Source: Actinacidiphila epipremni (GTDB lineage: Bacteria; Actinomycetota; Actinomycetes; Streptomycetales; Streptomycetaceae). Taken from it: 64,000 bases of DNA. Shown piece by piece: positions 50,582 through 58,821 of this stretch. Each line of letters starts with the position of its first letter. Position 1 is the stretch's first letter. The notes under the pieces are model-generated. The model did no database searches. It was not told the DNA's origin and saw nothing but the letters and a program-made list of their open reading frames with translations. The stretch lies in contig NZ_JAATEJ010000004.1 in the NCBI RefSeq assembly GCF_012034175.1, forward strand, positions 1 to 64,000. The letters run 5' to 3'. A program made the translations under genes and the position numbers.

Positions 50582-52174
50582 CTACTTCTTGGGCTTCTTG
50601 CGTTTGCCCTTCTTCTCGGTCCGGGCCTGCGCTTCCCTCGCCTTCTTCGCAGCCTTGCGGGCTTGCTCCGCCTCGGCTTTGCGTTGGAGGGGGACGAGCT
50701 TGGCAGTGGCCTCGGCGGCACGCTTGCCGACCTCGGGGAGGACGCTCTGGTAGATGTCCCGCGTGATCCGGGTGTCGCTGTGGCCGAGGGTGTCGGACAC
50801 GACCTTCACGTCGACGCCGGCGGCGAGCATGAGGGTGGCGGCGCCGTGGCGGAGGTCGTGCAGCCGGATGGGCGGAAGGCCAGAGGCGGCGACCAGTCGT
50901 TCGAAGAGGTCGGTGATCTTGCCGGGGTGCAGCCAGGAGCCGTCCTCCTGGGTGAAGACGAGCCCGGTCTCCACCCAGGCCGAGGCCCATTTCTCCCGGT
51001 CGGCCTCCTGCCGCTCACGGTGCCTCCTCAGTACCTCCACGGTGTCGTCGTCCAGGGCGATTACCCGGAAGCCGCTGTCCGTCTTGGGCTCGGACGTTTC
51101 CACCTGCCAGCCGTGCTGGACGAGTTGGGCGGAGACAGTGAGGGAGTGGGCGTCGAGGTTGGTCTCCGACCAGGGCTGACCGCACGCCTCGCCGCGTCGC
51201 AGGCCGCGGAAGGCGATCAGGTGCCACATCGCGTACAGCCGGTCCTCGGCGACGAAGTCGAGGAATGCGCCGGTCTGCTCTGGTGTCCAGACCATGACGG
51301 GGGAGGGCTTCTCACCGGTCCTGTGCCACTTCGCGACCCGTTCGTCCGTCCACACCAGCGCTTTCGGCTTGCGGACCGGATCGAGTTCGACGTGGGCCGC
51401 CGGGTTGAAGGTGATGATCTGCTGGCTGATGGCGTCGTTGAGAGACGCCCGCAGGGTGGCCTTGATGTGCAGCCGCGTCGCCGGACCGGTCACCCGTCGG
51501 ATCGCGGGCATGGCGTCGATCGCCGTCTTCATCGCCTTGCGGCGCGCACGGTGCGGGGCGCCTTTCCACGGCACTGTGGCCAGTTCGGCCACCGCTGCCT
51601 TCCGCTGGGCGTTCTGTTCCAGGACCTCGGCGTTGGAGTCGGCGATGGCGGTGAACATGTCGCTGAGGTGGCTGACTCGAAGCCGGTCGAGACGAAGGTG
51701 CCCTATACGCGGCTTGAGGTGGATGCGTATGTCGGTCTCGTAGCGGCTGATGCCCGACCTGCGTATGCGCTTCGCGGCGAGCCACTGGTCCAGCCATTCG
51801 CCGACGGTGATCCGCCCGATGAGATCCTGGCCGGACTTCAGCCGACGCCGCGTCTCCTCGACGTCAGGAAGTGGGGTCTTTTCTTCGCTGACTTCCGCCA
51901 GCATGGACGCGATCAGCGCGATGCCCTCGGGGTCGTCCGACTCGGCCAGACCGAGGAGGGCGCGTACGTGGTCGAGGTCGGCTTGAGCGGCCTTGAGCGT
52001 CTCGTAGCCGGCGCGGCTGAAGGAGCGGCGGGAGCCGTCTTCGCGGGGAGGGAGTTCCTGTCGTACGGAGTACGAGCCGTGCTTCCGAGTGGCGAGCTTG
52101 GGGCAGTTCTTGCCGAGGGGTCTGCCGGTTTCGGGGTCGCGGCAGTAGCAGCGGCGGTGAGTGGAGCCCTTCAA
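50582..52174 (-). CDS. int: Tyrosine-recombinase integrase of an integrative element
   Basis: 530 residues. It joins the element to the tRNA-Thr gene. An N-terminal zinc-like CYCRDPETGRPLGKNC is followed by the SAM-like core-binding domain (TVGEWLDQWLAAKRIRRSGI). The catalytic domain has Arg in AFRGLRRGEACG, HxxR in LHDLRHGAATLML, His in LGHSDTRITRDIY and the Tyr in that same motif. The Lys-rich tail (KKGKRKKPKK) is usual. The start is TTG 52174, with AAGGA upstream, overlapping the regulator's stop (TTGA). The gene ends 129 nt from the tRNA. Confidence 0.93.
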   Translation of the reverse strand: MKGSTHRRCYCRDPETGRPLGKNCPKLATRKHGSYSVRQELPPREDGSRRSFSRAGYETLKAAQADLDHVRALLGLAESDDPEGIALIASMLAEVSEEKTPLPDVEETRRRLKSGQDLIGRITVGEWLDQWLAAKRIRRSGISRYETDIRIHLKPRIGHLRLDRLRVSHLSDMFTAIADSNAEVLEQNAQRKAAVAELATVPWKGAPHRARRKAMKTAIDAMPAIRRVTGPATRLHIKATLRASLNDAISQQIITFNPAAHVELDPVRKPKALVWTDERVAKWHRTGEKPSPVMVWTPEQTGAFLDFVAEDRLYAMWHLIAFRGLRRGEACGQPWSETNLDAHSLTVSAQLVQHGWQVETSEPKTDSGFRVIALDDDTVEVLRRHRERQEADREKWASAWVETGLVFTQEDGSWLHPGKITDLFERLVAASGLPPIRLHDLRHGAATLMLAAGVDVKVVSDTLGHSDTRITRDIYQSVLPEVGKRAAEATAKLVPLQRKAEAEQARKAAKKAREAQARTEKKGKRKKPKK

Positions 52175-52866
52175 ATGCTGTCCTTTCCGTCGGGGATATC
52201 GGCAGTGAGCGTTTCGAGCCCTGGTGGCACACTCACCGTTGGGCCGAGGATGCGCTGGATCCGCGAGCGCGTGGTTCGCAGGCTGGCTGCCGCTGCTTTG
52301 AGGCGCTTGATGGCTTGGTCCGCGTCCCGCTCGGCTTCTTCACGTCTCGCAGGATCTGTGGCTCTCCTTGCGGCGTCGTGATGGGACCGCATGTCGTTCC
52401 AGGCGTTGAAGGCGGCGCTCTCCTGGCGGCCCTTCGCGCGGAACGCTCTGACGAGGGCCGCATCCAGGCCGAAGCCGGATTCCCCGGTAAACCAGCTCAT
52501 GGCGTCCCAGGTGGCCGTTGGGTGCTGGAGGGGCAGGCGCTGAACTTCGCTGACATGCCCCAGGGGGTAGATCAGGAGCGCGGGGTGCGTGCCGAGTGCC
52601 TCGGCGAGCACGATGACGTCGACGAGCGGGAGGACCGAGCGGCGCCCGGATTCCATGTTGGCGATGACGTTGCGCGGGATCGGGTGGCCGATCGCGGAGC
52701 AAGCATCTGCCAGTTCCTGTGCGCTCATGCCGCGCTCCTTTCGCCGACGGCGGACCTCGGCAGCGAGGGTCGCCATGACATGAGTCGTCCACTCCGGTAC
52801 GTCGTCGCTCTCCTCCTCGTCCTCGAAGCTGTCCATGTATTCATCGTCAGAACCGACTTGTGTCAC
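52171..52866 (-). CDS. XRE-family regulator of the element
   Basis: 231 residues. The HTH is at ~35-85 (LAAEVRRRRKERGMSAQELA, NVIANMESGRRSVLPLVDV), preceded by an acidic lead (DSFEDEEESDDVPEW). A helical C-terminal half (RREEAERDADQAIKRLKAAA) may oligomerise. It is coupled to the integrase and is likely the element's maintenance repressor. GTG 52866 lies exactly where transcription would begin from the promoter TTCAGA-18-TAATGT, so the mRNA may be leaderless. An inverted repeat covers the start codon. Confidence 0.8.
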   Translation of the reverse strand: MTQVGSDDEYMDSFEDEEESDDVPEWTTHVMATLAAEVRRRRKERGMSAQELADACSAIGHPIPRNVIANMESGRRSVLPLVDVIVLAEALGTHPALLIYPLGHVSEVQRLPLQHPTATWDAMSWFTGESGFGLDAALVRAFRAKGRQESAAFNAWNDMRSHHDAARRATDPARREEAERDADQAIKRLKAAAASLRTTRSRIQRILGPTVSVPPGLETLTADIPDGKDSI

Positions 52867-52875
52867 AGAGACACA
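52859..52875. promoter_or_regulatory. Inverted repeat TGTGTC-N5-GACACA at the regulator start
   Basis: It overlaps the start codon and -10 (TAATGT, minus strand 52878-52873) of the XRE gene. It sits in the divergent control region between that gene and the excisionase-like gene, a natural operator for autorepression. Confidence 0.55.
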
Positions 52876-52964
52876 TTAGCTTCGTCAGGATTGTTTTCTG
52901 AAGCCGGGAGATCGAGGACCACACGGTGTTCGCCGAAAGCTTCAGGAAACGAGCGGAGTTGTGC

Positions 52965-53198
52965 ATGGGTGTGGCCGAAACGGCCCGTCCGATGACGAGG
53001 GGAATGAGCCGGACCGAGGTGCTGGCACTGCCGGCAGCGGTGGACCTGGAGACGGCGAACAGGGCGCTGGGCCTGGGCCGGAGCAAGGGCTACGCGTTGG
53101 CCAAGCGCGGTGAGTACCCGTGCCGCGTGCTGCGGCTGGGCAACGCCTATCGGGTGGTGACCGCCGAACTACAGGCCCTGCTCGGCCTGGCGGCGTGA
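52965..53198 (+). CDS. Excisionase-like small HTH protein
   Basis: 77 residues with the MerR/AlpA/Xis-type fold: VDLETANRALGLGRSKGYAL, then AKRGEYPCRVLRLGNAYRV. Such proteins bind att DNA or act as activators for excision or replication. The ATG at 52965 has GGAG 6 nt upstream; the open frame further upstream has no site. It is divergent from the integrase operon and 92 nt before the ATPase gene. Confidence 0.78.
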   Translation: MGVAETARPMTRGMSRTEVLALPAAVDLETANRALGLGRSKGYALAKRGEYPCRVLRLGNAYRVVTAELQALLGLAA

Positions 53199-53290
53199 GC
53201 CCTTGCCGTCGTTTTCCCAGGACGCTCTCAACAGTCCACCCCGGTGGGACCGGCGTTCCAGCCTGCAGCCTGCCGTTCGAGGAGTGATGC

Positions 53291-55081
53291 ATGCCCCGTA
53301 CGAATCCAGGCGCCGACGGCGCACCCCCGAGTCCGGCATGGCCGCCGGTGGCGATATCGGGCGGACCAGGCCGGGTGGCCGGCGGACCGCTTGATGCCCG
53401 CGGACCGGTCCCTGAGTGGTCCGCGGATCAGGGGACCACAGCGGGAGCGATCCTGCGGACCAACGGTGGCTGGTCCGCCGCACGGCACGCCGGTCCCGCA
53501 GGGGAACGGACCGCGAGTTCGGAGGCTGAGGACCGGACCGAGGCTGAGCGGTTGGTCCCCGGACCAGCGGTCCGCACGGATCAGGGCACGGACCAAGCTT
53601 GGTCCGCGCAGGTCACGGCCCTGGACGCCGCGGACCATGCTGGTCCGCTAACCGGAACTTCCGGTCAGGGGACCAGCGATGACGACGGCAAGGGACCGGG
53701 CGGTCCGGACCGGGCGGCGGTGGACGACGCCAGCACTGCTGGGGGACCGGGCAGGGGACCAGTTGAAAGGACCGCGGTGGTCCAGGTGCCGTCTGGTCCG
53801 CGCGGACCAGACCAGCCGTCCGCGGACCACCCACAGAGTGAGGGGGCGGGATTGCTGGACGAGTTGCGTGCGGCGGTGGCCCGGTACGTGGTCCCGCCCA
53901 GCCCGGAGGCGCTGGATGCGATCACTTTGTGGATCGCAGCGACCCATCTGCAGCCGGCGTGGCAGCACGCGCCCCGGCTGGCGATCGTCGCGCCGACGAA
54001 GGCGTGTGGGAAGTCCCGGCTGCTGGACGTGCTGCACGAGACGGTCCACGACCCGTTCATCACGGTCAACTCGACCCCCGCGGCGATCTTCCGGTCGATC
54101 ACCGAACAACCGCCGACGCTGCTGGTGGACGAGGCCGACACGATCTTCGGCAGCGTGAAGGTGGCGGAGAAGAACGAGGAGATGCGGGGTCTGCTCAACG
54201 CGGGGCATCAGCGCAACCGCCCGACGACGCGGGTGGTGGGGCCGGAGCACAAGCCGGTGAAGTTCCCCACCTTCGCCATGGCCGCCATCGCCGGGATCGG
54301 TGACCTGCCGGACACGATCATGGACCGGGCGGTGGTGATCCGGATGCGCAAGCGTCTGGAGAGCGAGCACGTCGACGACTTCCGCACGCGTACCGACGTG
54401 CCGTTCCTTCAAGCGGTGCGGGCCAGGCTGGCCGACTGGCTGGGCCCGCAGTTGGAGGCGGCGTCGGACCTGGTGCCGACGATGCCGGTCCGGGACCGGG
54501 CCGCAGACACGTGGGAACCGCTGGTCGCCGTCGCCGATCTGGCGGGAGGTGCCTGGCCGCAGCGTGCCCGGACGGCGTGCCGGACGATGACAGACCGGGA
54601 GAAGGGCAACGAACACGATCGGGGCGCCAAAATCCGAATCCTGGTCGACATCCGGGCCGCGTTCGCCCGTAACGGAGATCCGAGGCTCATGGCCACCGAG
54701 ACGCTGCTGCACGCTCTGAACTCCGACCCGGAAGCGCCCTGGCACGAACACGGCCCGGTCGGACTGACCGCCCGCAAGCTGCAGATGCTGCTGGCGGACT
54801 ACGAGATCCACTCCGCCAACCGCCGTTTCTCCGAGAGCACGCAGCGCCGCGGCTACGCCCGGGCGGACTTCACCGACGCCTGGAACCGGTACTGCCCCGC
54901 GCCTGAGTCCGTCGCCTCGGCGGCTTCAGGCGTCCACTCAGCTGCACCGCCGGTAGGGGCCGAACGCAGCGAATCTGAGGCTCGGTCCCGGCCGTCTCCG
55001 CCACAGGCGACCCAGCGCAGGGGACCGGGTTCGGGTCTGCCGCTGGCGCCCCTGGTGCCTGGTACGGGTCCGCGCCGCTGA
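53291..55081 (+). CDS. DUF3631 ATPase/replication-type protein of the element
   Basis: 596 residues. The C-terminal ~380 residues form a P-loop domain of the DUF3631 family found on actinobacterial plasmids and integrative elements. The nucleotide motif is IVAPTKACGKSRLLDVLHE, Walker B is TLLVDEADTIFG, and AGHQRNRPTTRVVGPEHKPV and FAMAAIAGIGDLPDTIMDRA follow. A replication or DNA-processing role is inferred. The first ~180 residues are low complexity and encoded by DNA crowded with GGWCC sites, so this part may be shaped by the DNA signal. ATG 53291 has GAGGAG upstream. Confidence 0.75.
   Translation: MPRTNPGADGAPPSPAWPPVAISGGPGRVAGGPLDARGPVPEWSADQGTTAGAILRTNGGWSAARHAGPAGERTASSEAEDRTEAERLVPGPAVRTDQGTDQAWSAQVTALDAADHAGPLTGTSGQGTSDDDGKGPGGPDRAAVDDASTAGGPGRGPVERTAVVQVPSGPRGPDQPSADHPQSEGAGLLDELRAAVARYVVPPSPEALDAITLWIAATHLQPAWQHAPRLAIVAPTKACGKSRLLDVLHETVHDPFITVNSTPAAIFRSITEQPPTLLVDEADTIFGSVKVAEKNEEMRGLLNAGHQRNRPTTRVVGPEHKPVKFPTFAMAAIAGIGDLPDTIMDRAVVIRMRKRLESEHVDDFRTRTDVPFLQAVRARLADWLGPQLEAASDLVPTMPVRDRAADTWEPLVAVADLAGGAWPQRARTACRTMTDREKGNEHDRGAKIRILVDIRAAFARNGDPRLMATETLLHALNSDPEAPWHEHGPVGLTARKLQMLLADYEIHSANRRFSESTQRRGYARADFTDAWNRYCPAPESVASAASGVHSAAPPVGAERSESEARSRPSPPQATQRRGPGSGLPLAPLVPGTGPRR
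53363..53828. repeat. Cluster of thirty GGACC/GGTCC motifs
   Basis: Thirty GGWCC sites in 466 bp, inside the start of the DUF3631 gene. They fall in all three codon frames. Many form palindromes: GGACCGGTCC at 53402, GGACCAAGCTTGGTCC at 53590, GGTCCGGACC at 53702, GGTCCGCGCGGACC at 53795. A cis-acting origin or transfer/binding locus is the likeliest explanation. Confidence 0.7.
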
Positions 55082-55306
55082 TCGACGCGGACCCTCATCA
55101 ACCCGCATCACCCGTCCCGTCGCAGGTCAGCGCGGGACGGGTGGCGGTGCCGTGACGGGTCGACCCGTACCACGACGGCAACCCGTAACTGCTCTGACCA
55201 GCCACGCAACGAGTGGGACGGGTTGCTGATCCTTCACGGCAGCCGGATCGCCCAGCCTTAAGGAGGCATCACGAAAGAGAAGAAGCAGCCGCAGATCCCT
55301 GCCCGA

Positions 55307-55951
55307 GTGGGAGCAAGCTGGAGCGGTCGACACTCCTTTCGGGTTTCGTCCGCGCTTGCCTCCGCCCCGGCGGGGGCGGAGGGGGCCCGGCGCCAGGGGG
55401 CACCGGACGAGATGGGTGAGGCCGAGCGCGGCCTCAACCAGGACGCTGCGCGCCCGTCGGTCGGCGGGGTCTGCCCGTCCTGCGGCCAGCACCTGCCCCT
55501 CGCCCCGGCCGAGCCGTTGTCTGCGCGCGATCCCGCTGATCTGCCGCTGCTCGCACCGCTCTACCGCAAGCGCACCCGGGAGACCCGCGACCGGGTGCGC
55601 AGCGTCCGGTTCACTCCGACCGCGGAGGCGGTGATCGAGGCCGCAGCTCAAGTCCGGGGTCAGTTCTTCGCCGGTTACGTCGGCGATGTCGCCTACGCGC
55701 ACGCCCTTGGTCGGACCGGCACCGGTGCCGGGAGTCCTGAGGACGACCCGGCACGCGCGCTCGTGGAGGTGGTCGAGCGGCTGATTGCGCAGCTGCGGCG
55801 GACGGGCAACAACCTGAACCAGATCACCCACGCCCTCAACTCGGGCGTCGTCCCCGACCACGCCGAGCAGGTCCTGGCCCGGGTCGAGCAGACGGTGGAG
55901 AACGCGTTCACGCTTCTCGACGGGTTCGTCGGCAAGCAGCAGGCGAGCTGA
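55307..55951 (+). CDS. mobC: MobC-like relaxosome accessory protein
   Basis: 214 residues. The C-terminal half is typical MobC: VRSVRFTPTAEAVIEAAAQV, ALVEVVERLIAQLRRTGNNL and LNQITHALNSG. It helps the relaxase open and hold the nick site. A possible zinc ribbon (CPSCGQHLPL) lies in the N-terminal part. The annotated start is GTG 55307, which lacks a ribosome site. A perfect AAGGAGG at 55260-55266 instead points at in-frame ATC 55268 or ACG 55271. The gene overlaps the relaxase by one base (TGATG). Confidence 0.8.
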   Translation: MGASWSGRHSFRVSSALASAPAGAEGARRQGAPDEMGEAERGLNQDAARPSVGGVCPSCGQHLPLAPAEPLSARDPADLPLLAPLYRKRTRETRDRVRSVRFTPTAEAVIEAAAQVRGQFFAGYVGDVAYAHALGRTGTGAGSPEDDPARALVEVVERLIAQLRRTGNNLNQITHALNSGVVPDHAEQVLARVEQTVENAFTLLDGFVGKQQAS

Positions 55952-57642
55952 TGGTTCCTGACGTCTCCACCGGCTCGCACACCGCCGGCTTGCTCTACTA
56001 CCTGTTCGGCCCCGGTCGGCGTGACGAGCACGCCGATGCGCACATCGTCGCTGCCTGGGACATGGCCGGGGCCCCCGACCCCGGCCGCGACCCGACCGCC
56101 ACCATCGGCCGGCTCGCTGATCGTCTCGACCTGCACGCGCGGCTGCGGGCGAAGGAGACCGGGACGATGCCGGCCAAGCACGTCTGGCACTGCCCGGTGC
56201 GCACCGCGCCCGGCGACCGCTACCTCACCGACACCGAGTGGGCGGAGGTCGCCCGCCGAATCGTCGCCGCCACCGGCATCGCCCCCGACGGCGACGACCT
56301 GGCGTGCCGGTGGATCGCCGTCCGGCACGCCGACGACCACATCCACATCGCCGCCGTCTCGGTGCGCGCCGACGGCCGCCGCGCCCGCACCCACCGCGAC
56401 GGCTGGCGCGCCCAAGCCGCATGCCGCCGGATCGAGACCGAGTTCGGGCTGCGTCAGCTCAACCCCGGTGACATGACCGCGCCGAAGACCCCCACCAGCG
56501 CCGAACGCGCCAAGGCCGAACGCCTGGGCCGGCCGGTGACGAGCCGGGAGTGGCTGCGGGAGCAGGCGTACGCCGTGCTGGCCGCGGTCGGCAGCGAGCA
56601 GGAGTTCTTCGACGTCCTGGGCAGCCTGGGCATCACCGTCAACAAGCGCCTCGGACCCAAGAGCGGGGAGGTCACCGGCTACAGCCTCGCCGCCCCCGGC
56701 GACACCAACACCAGCGGTGAACCGGTCTTCTACGGCGGGTCGAAACTCGCCCCCGACCTGTCCATCATCCGCATCCGCGAAACCCTCACCCGCCCCGGAC
56801 AAGCCCGCGCCCGCCGGACCCGGCCCCACCCCCGTGAGAGCTGGCAGCACGCCGACACCGCTCTGCGCCACGCCGCCCAGACCCTCGACAGCGATGACGA
56901 CGCCGCAGCCCAGGCCCACCTGGCCGCCTACAGCACCATGCTCCACAACACCGCCCTCAACGCCCCGCCCGCCTACCGCGCCGAACTGCGCGCCGCCGCC
57001 ACCGCCTTCAACCGCGCCCGCCGCTCCGCGATCCGCGCCGACCACCAGAAAGCCACCGCCCTACGCCAAGCGGCGAAGGACCTCACCTACGCCTCGCACG
57101 ACGCCGGCGGCCTGCCCGTCGCGGTGATCGCCACCCTCGTCCACCTGGCCGTCGCCGCCACCCGCTGGTACGAGCAACGCGGCTACCAGCAGCAAGCAGC
57201 CGCCGCCCACCGCACGCTCACCCACCTCCACGCCGGCTACCGCCACGCCGCCGCCCCCGTCCTGGCCGACCTGGCCCGCCGCACCCCACACCCCCAGACC
57301 ACCCAGCGCCTGGAAGCCGCCGTCCGCCAGGCCGTCCCCCAGCACGCCGACCGCATCCTCACCGACCCCACCTGGCCCGCCCTGGCCACCACCCTCGCCC
57401 AAGCCGAAACCGCCGGCCACCACCTCCCCACCCTCCTCCACCAAACAGCCACCGAACGCGAACTCCACACCGCCCACTCACCCGCCGAAACCCTCACCTG
57501 GCGCATCACCACCACCCCCAACCACCGAGCCACCGCAGCCCGAGCCCGCACGACCACCGGAGCGGCACCCTCCGGCCCCAGCCCAGCGGCGGCATCCCCG
57601 GTGAACGCTTCGCCCGATATGGGGTCGCAGCGTCACCGGTAA
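55951..57642 (+). CDS. mobA: MobA/VirD2-type relaxase
   Basis: 563 residues. It nicks the transfer origin and pilots the strand. The relaxase domain spans ~1-200. The three-histidine metal motif is in RHADDHIHIAAVSV, with KHVWHCPVRTAPGDRYLTD before it. A candidate nicking Tyr is in the TAGLLYYLFGPGRRDE segment. The C-terminal 250 residues are helical (Ala/His/Arg-rich) and may bind coupling protein. It is coupled to MobC by a one-base overlap. Using a MOB relaxase is unlike most Streptomyces AICEs, which move double-stranded DNA with TraB. Confidence 0.88.
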   Translation: MVPDVSTGSHTAGLLYYLFGPGRRDEHADAHIVAAWDMAGAPDPGRDPTATIGRLADRLDLHARLRAKETGTMPAKHVWHCPVRTAPGDRYLTDTEWAEVARRIVAATGIAPDGDDLACRWIAVRHADDHIHIAAVSVRADGRRARTHRDGWRAQAACRRIETEFGLRQLNPGDMTAPKTPTSAERAKAERLGRPVTSREWLREQAYAVLAAVGSEQEFFDVLGSLGITVNKRLGPKSGEVTGYSLAAPGDTNTSGEPVFYGGSKLAPDLSIIRIRETLTRPGQARARRTRPHPRESWQHADTALRHAAQTLDSDDDAAAQAHLAAYSTMLHNTALNAPPAYRAELRAAATAFNRARRSAIRADHQKATALRQAAKDLTYASHDAGGLPVAVIATLVHLAVAATRWYEQRGYQQQAAAAHRTLTHLHAGYRHAAAPVLADLARRTPHPQTTQRLEAAVRQAVPQHADRILTDPTWPALATTLAQAETAGHHLPTLLHQTATERELHTAHSPAETLTWRITTTPNHRATAARARTTTGAAPSGPSPAAASPVNASPDMGSQRHR

Positions 57643-57697
57643 GAGAGGCGGCGATGGCCGCGGAGGCCGTGCACAGCTGCGGCTGGCCCCGCCGCCG

Positions 57698-58381
57698 TCA
57701 GGAGAGCGTCGATGCCTTCCGAGGAGGCGGAAGCTCGCGGAGCACTTCCCATATGGGCTGTGATCCCGACGCCCACATTCCCAGCAGGCGCCGGTCGACC
57801 AGGTGGAGTCTCTGGGACTTGGCCAGGGGCGGGCAGTTGGCGGAGAAACGGCCGTTGGTGACCAGGACGACGACATCCGCGCCGTGCAACTGGCGGGCGG
57901 TGCCGTTCAGGACGTGCAAGTCCGGCGTCCCGACAGCGGATCCGCGGTCGCCGTCACGGCGATGCTTGCACTGGATCACCCACCGCCGCCCGAAGGGGTC
58001 GGTGGCCTTCACGTCTGCCCCGTTGTCGCCCGCGCCACCTACCTGCACCGCATCGCGGCACCCGTCCCTGCGCATGAGATCGCGTACGGCGTGTTCGAAC
58101 TGCCGGTGATGCAGAACGTCGAGCTGGGAGAGGGCGTACCGCAGGCCCTGAGCGCGCACGGCCTCCCAACGGGTCTGCTGGATACGTTGGTACGCCCACG
58201 CTCTACCTGCGGCGCCCGCCAGGAGCAGCAGGAGTACGAGGATCCACACGTGGCTGAGCAGCCAACTGACCACCGTCACGACGATCGCGATCGCCACGAC
58301 GGCGACTAAGAGGGCGAGGATCAGTGCGTCGTTGTTCTTCTTGCGCGTGCGCCGGCGCCTGGCCGGCTGCCTGCGGCTCAT
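57698..58381 (-). CDS. Membrane-anchored Mrr-type restriction endonuclease-like protein
   Basis: 227 residues. A basic start (RRQPARRRRTRKK) and two membrane helices (ALILALLVAVVAIAIVVTVV, HVWILVLLLLLAGAAGRAW) precede an Mrr_cat domain. That domain has FEHAVRDLMRRDGCRDAVQV, GGAGDNGADVKATD and the catalytic QxK in RRWVIQCKHRRDGD. It could degrade modified or foreign DNA at the membrane. Codon 25 is TTA (58309-58307), so bldA control is expected. Its ATG overlaps the upstream gene's stop (ATGA), with GGGGAG before it. Confidence 0.82.
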   Translation of the reverse strand: MSRRQPARRRRTRKKNNDALILALLVAVVAIAIVVTVVSWLLSHVWILVLLLLLAGAAGRAWAYQRIQQTRWEAVRAQGLRYALSQLDVLHHRQFEHAVRDLMRRDGCRDAVQVGGAGDNGADVKATDPFGRRWVIQCKHRRDGDRGSAVGTPDLHVLNGTARQLHGADVVVLVTNGRFSANCPPLAKSQRLHLVDRRLLGMWASGSQPIWEVLRELPPPRKASTLS

Positions 58382-58668
58382 CGCTCGCTCCCCTTGGAGG
58401 GGAACCTGATCGGATAGGAGACAGTCGACCGCGGCACAGCATGCTGCGGGTGTCCCGCCACGGGCGCAAAGGTGATCGGATAGTGCACCCTGCGCGCTGG
58501 GGTAGGCCCGGTCTGTCCCGCGTCCGCGGGAGTGTGGCCGTGGTAACCCGCCGCCGCTAATAAGATCAGGCCGAAAACCAGCACCCCGGTCCCGGAACCT
58601 GCCGCAGAACGCCAGTGCGCCCGCACCTGCGTCCCATCTGCTTTCACGTACTCCTGTACCCAGGGCAT
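58378..58668 (-). CDS. Small membrane protein coupled to the Mrr-like gene, tandem TTA codons
   Basis: 96 residues, not recognised. One helix (GVLVFGLILLAAAGYHG) is followed by a Pro/His-rich tail with a repeated phrase (VHYPITFAPVAGHP, VSYPIRFPSKGSER). Codons 36 and 37 are both TTA (58563-58558), so translation needs bldA tRNA twice in a row. It overlaps the nuclease gene by 4 nt. AAGGGGGG precedes the ATG at 58668. It may be a partner or control protein of the nuclease. Confidence 0.7.
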   Translation of the reverse strand: MPWVQEYVKADGTQVRAHWRSAAGSGTGVLVFGLILLAAAGYHGHTPADAGQTGPTPARRVHYPITFAPVAGHPQHAVPRSTVSYPIRFPSKGSER

Positions 58669-58821
58669 GCGCCCCCCTTGTCTTGTCGCCCGCCCCCGCG
58701 CGCACTTCATGCTCGCACCCACCACTGACAATCAGTCCCGGCAAGGTCACGGGAAGTGATCAACAGGGGTGCGGGGTGCCTCCGACCTGGCATACCAGCG
58801 GACCGGGGCTTGGCGCCGACG

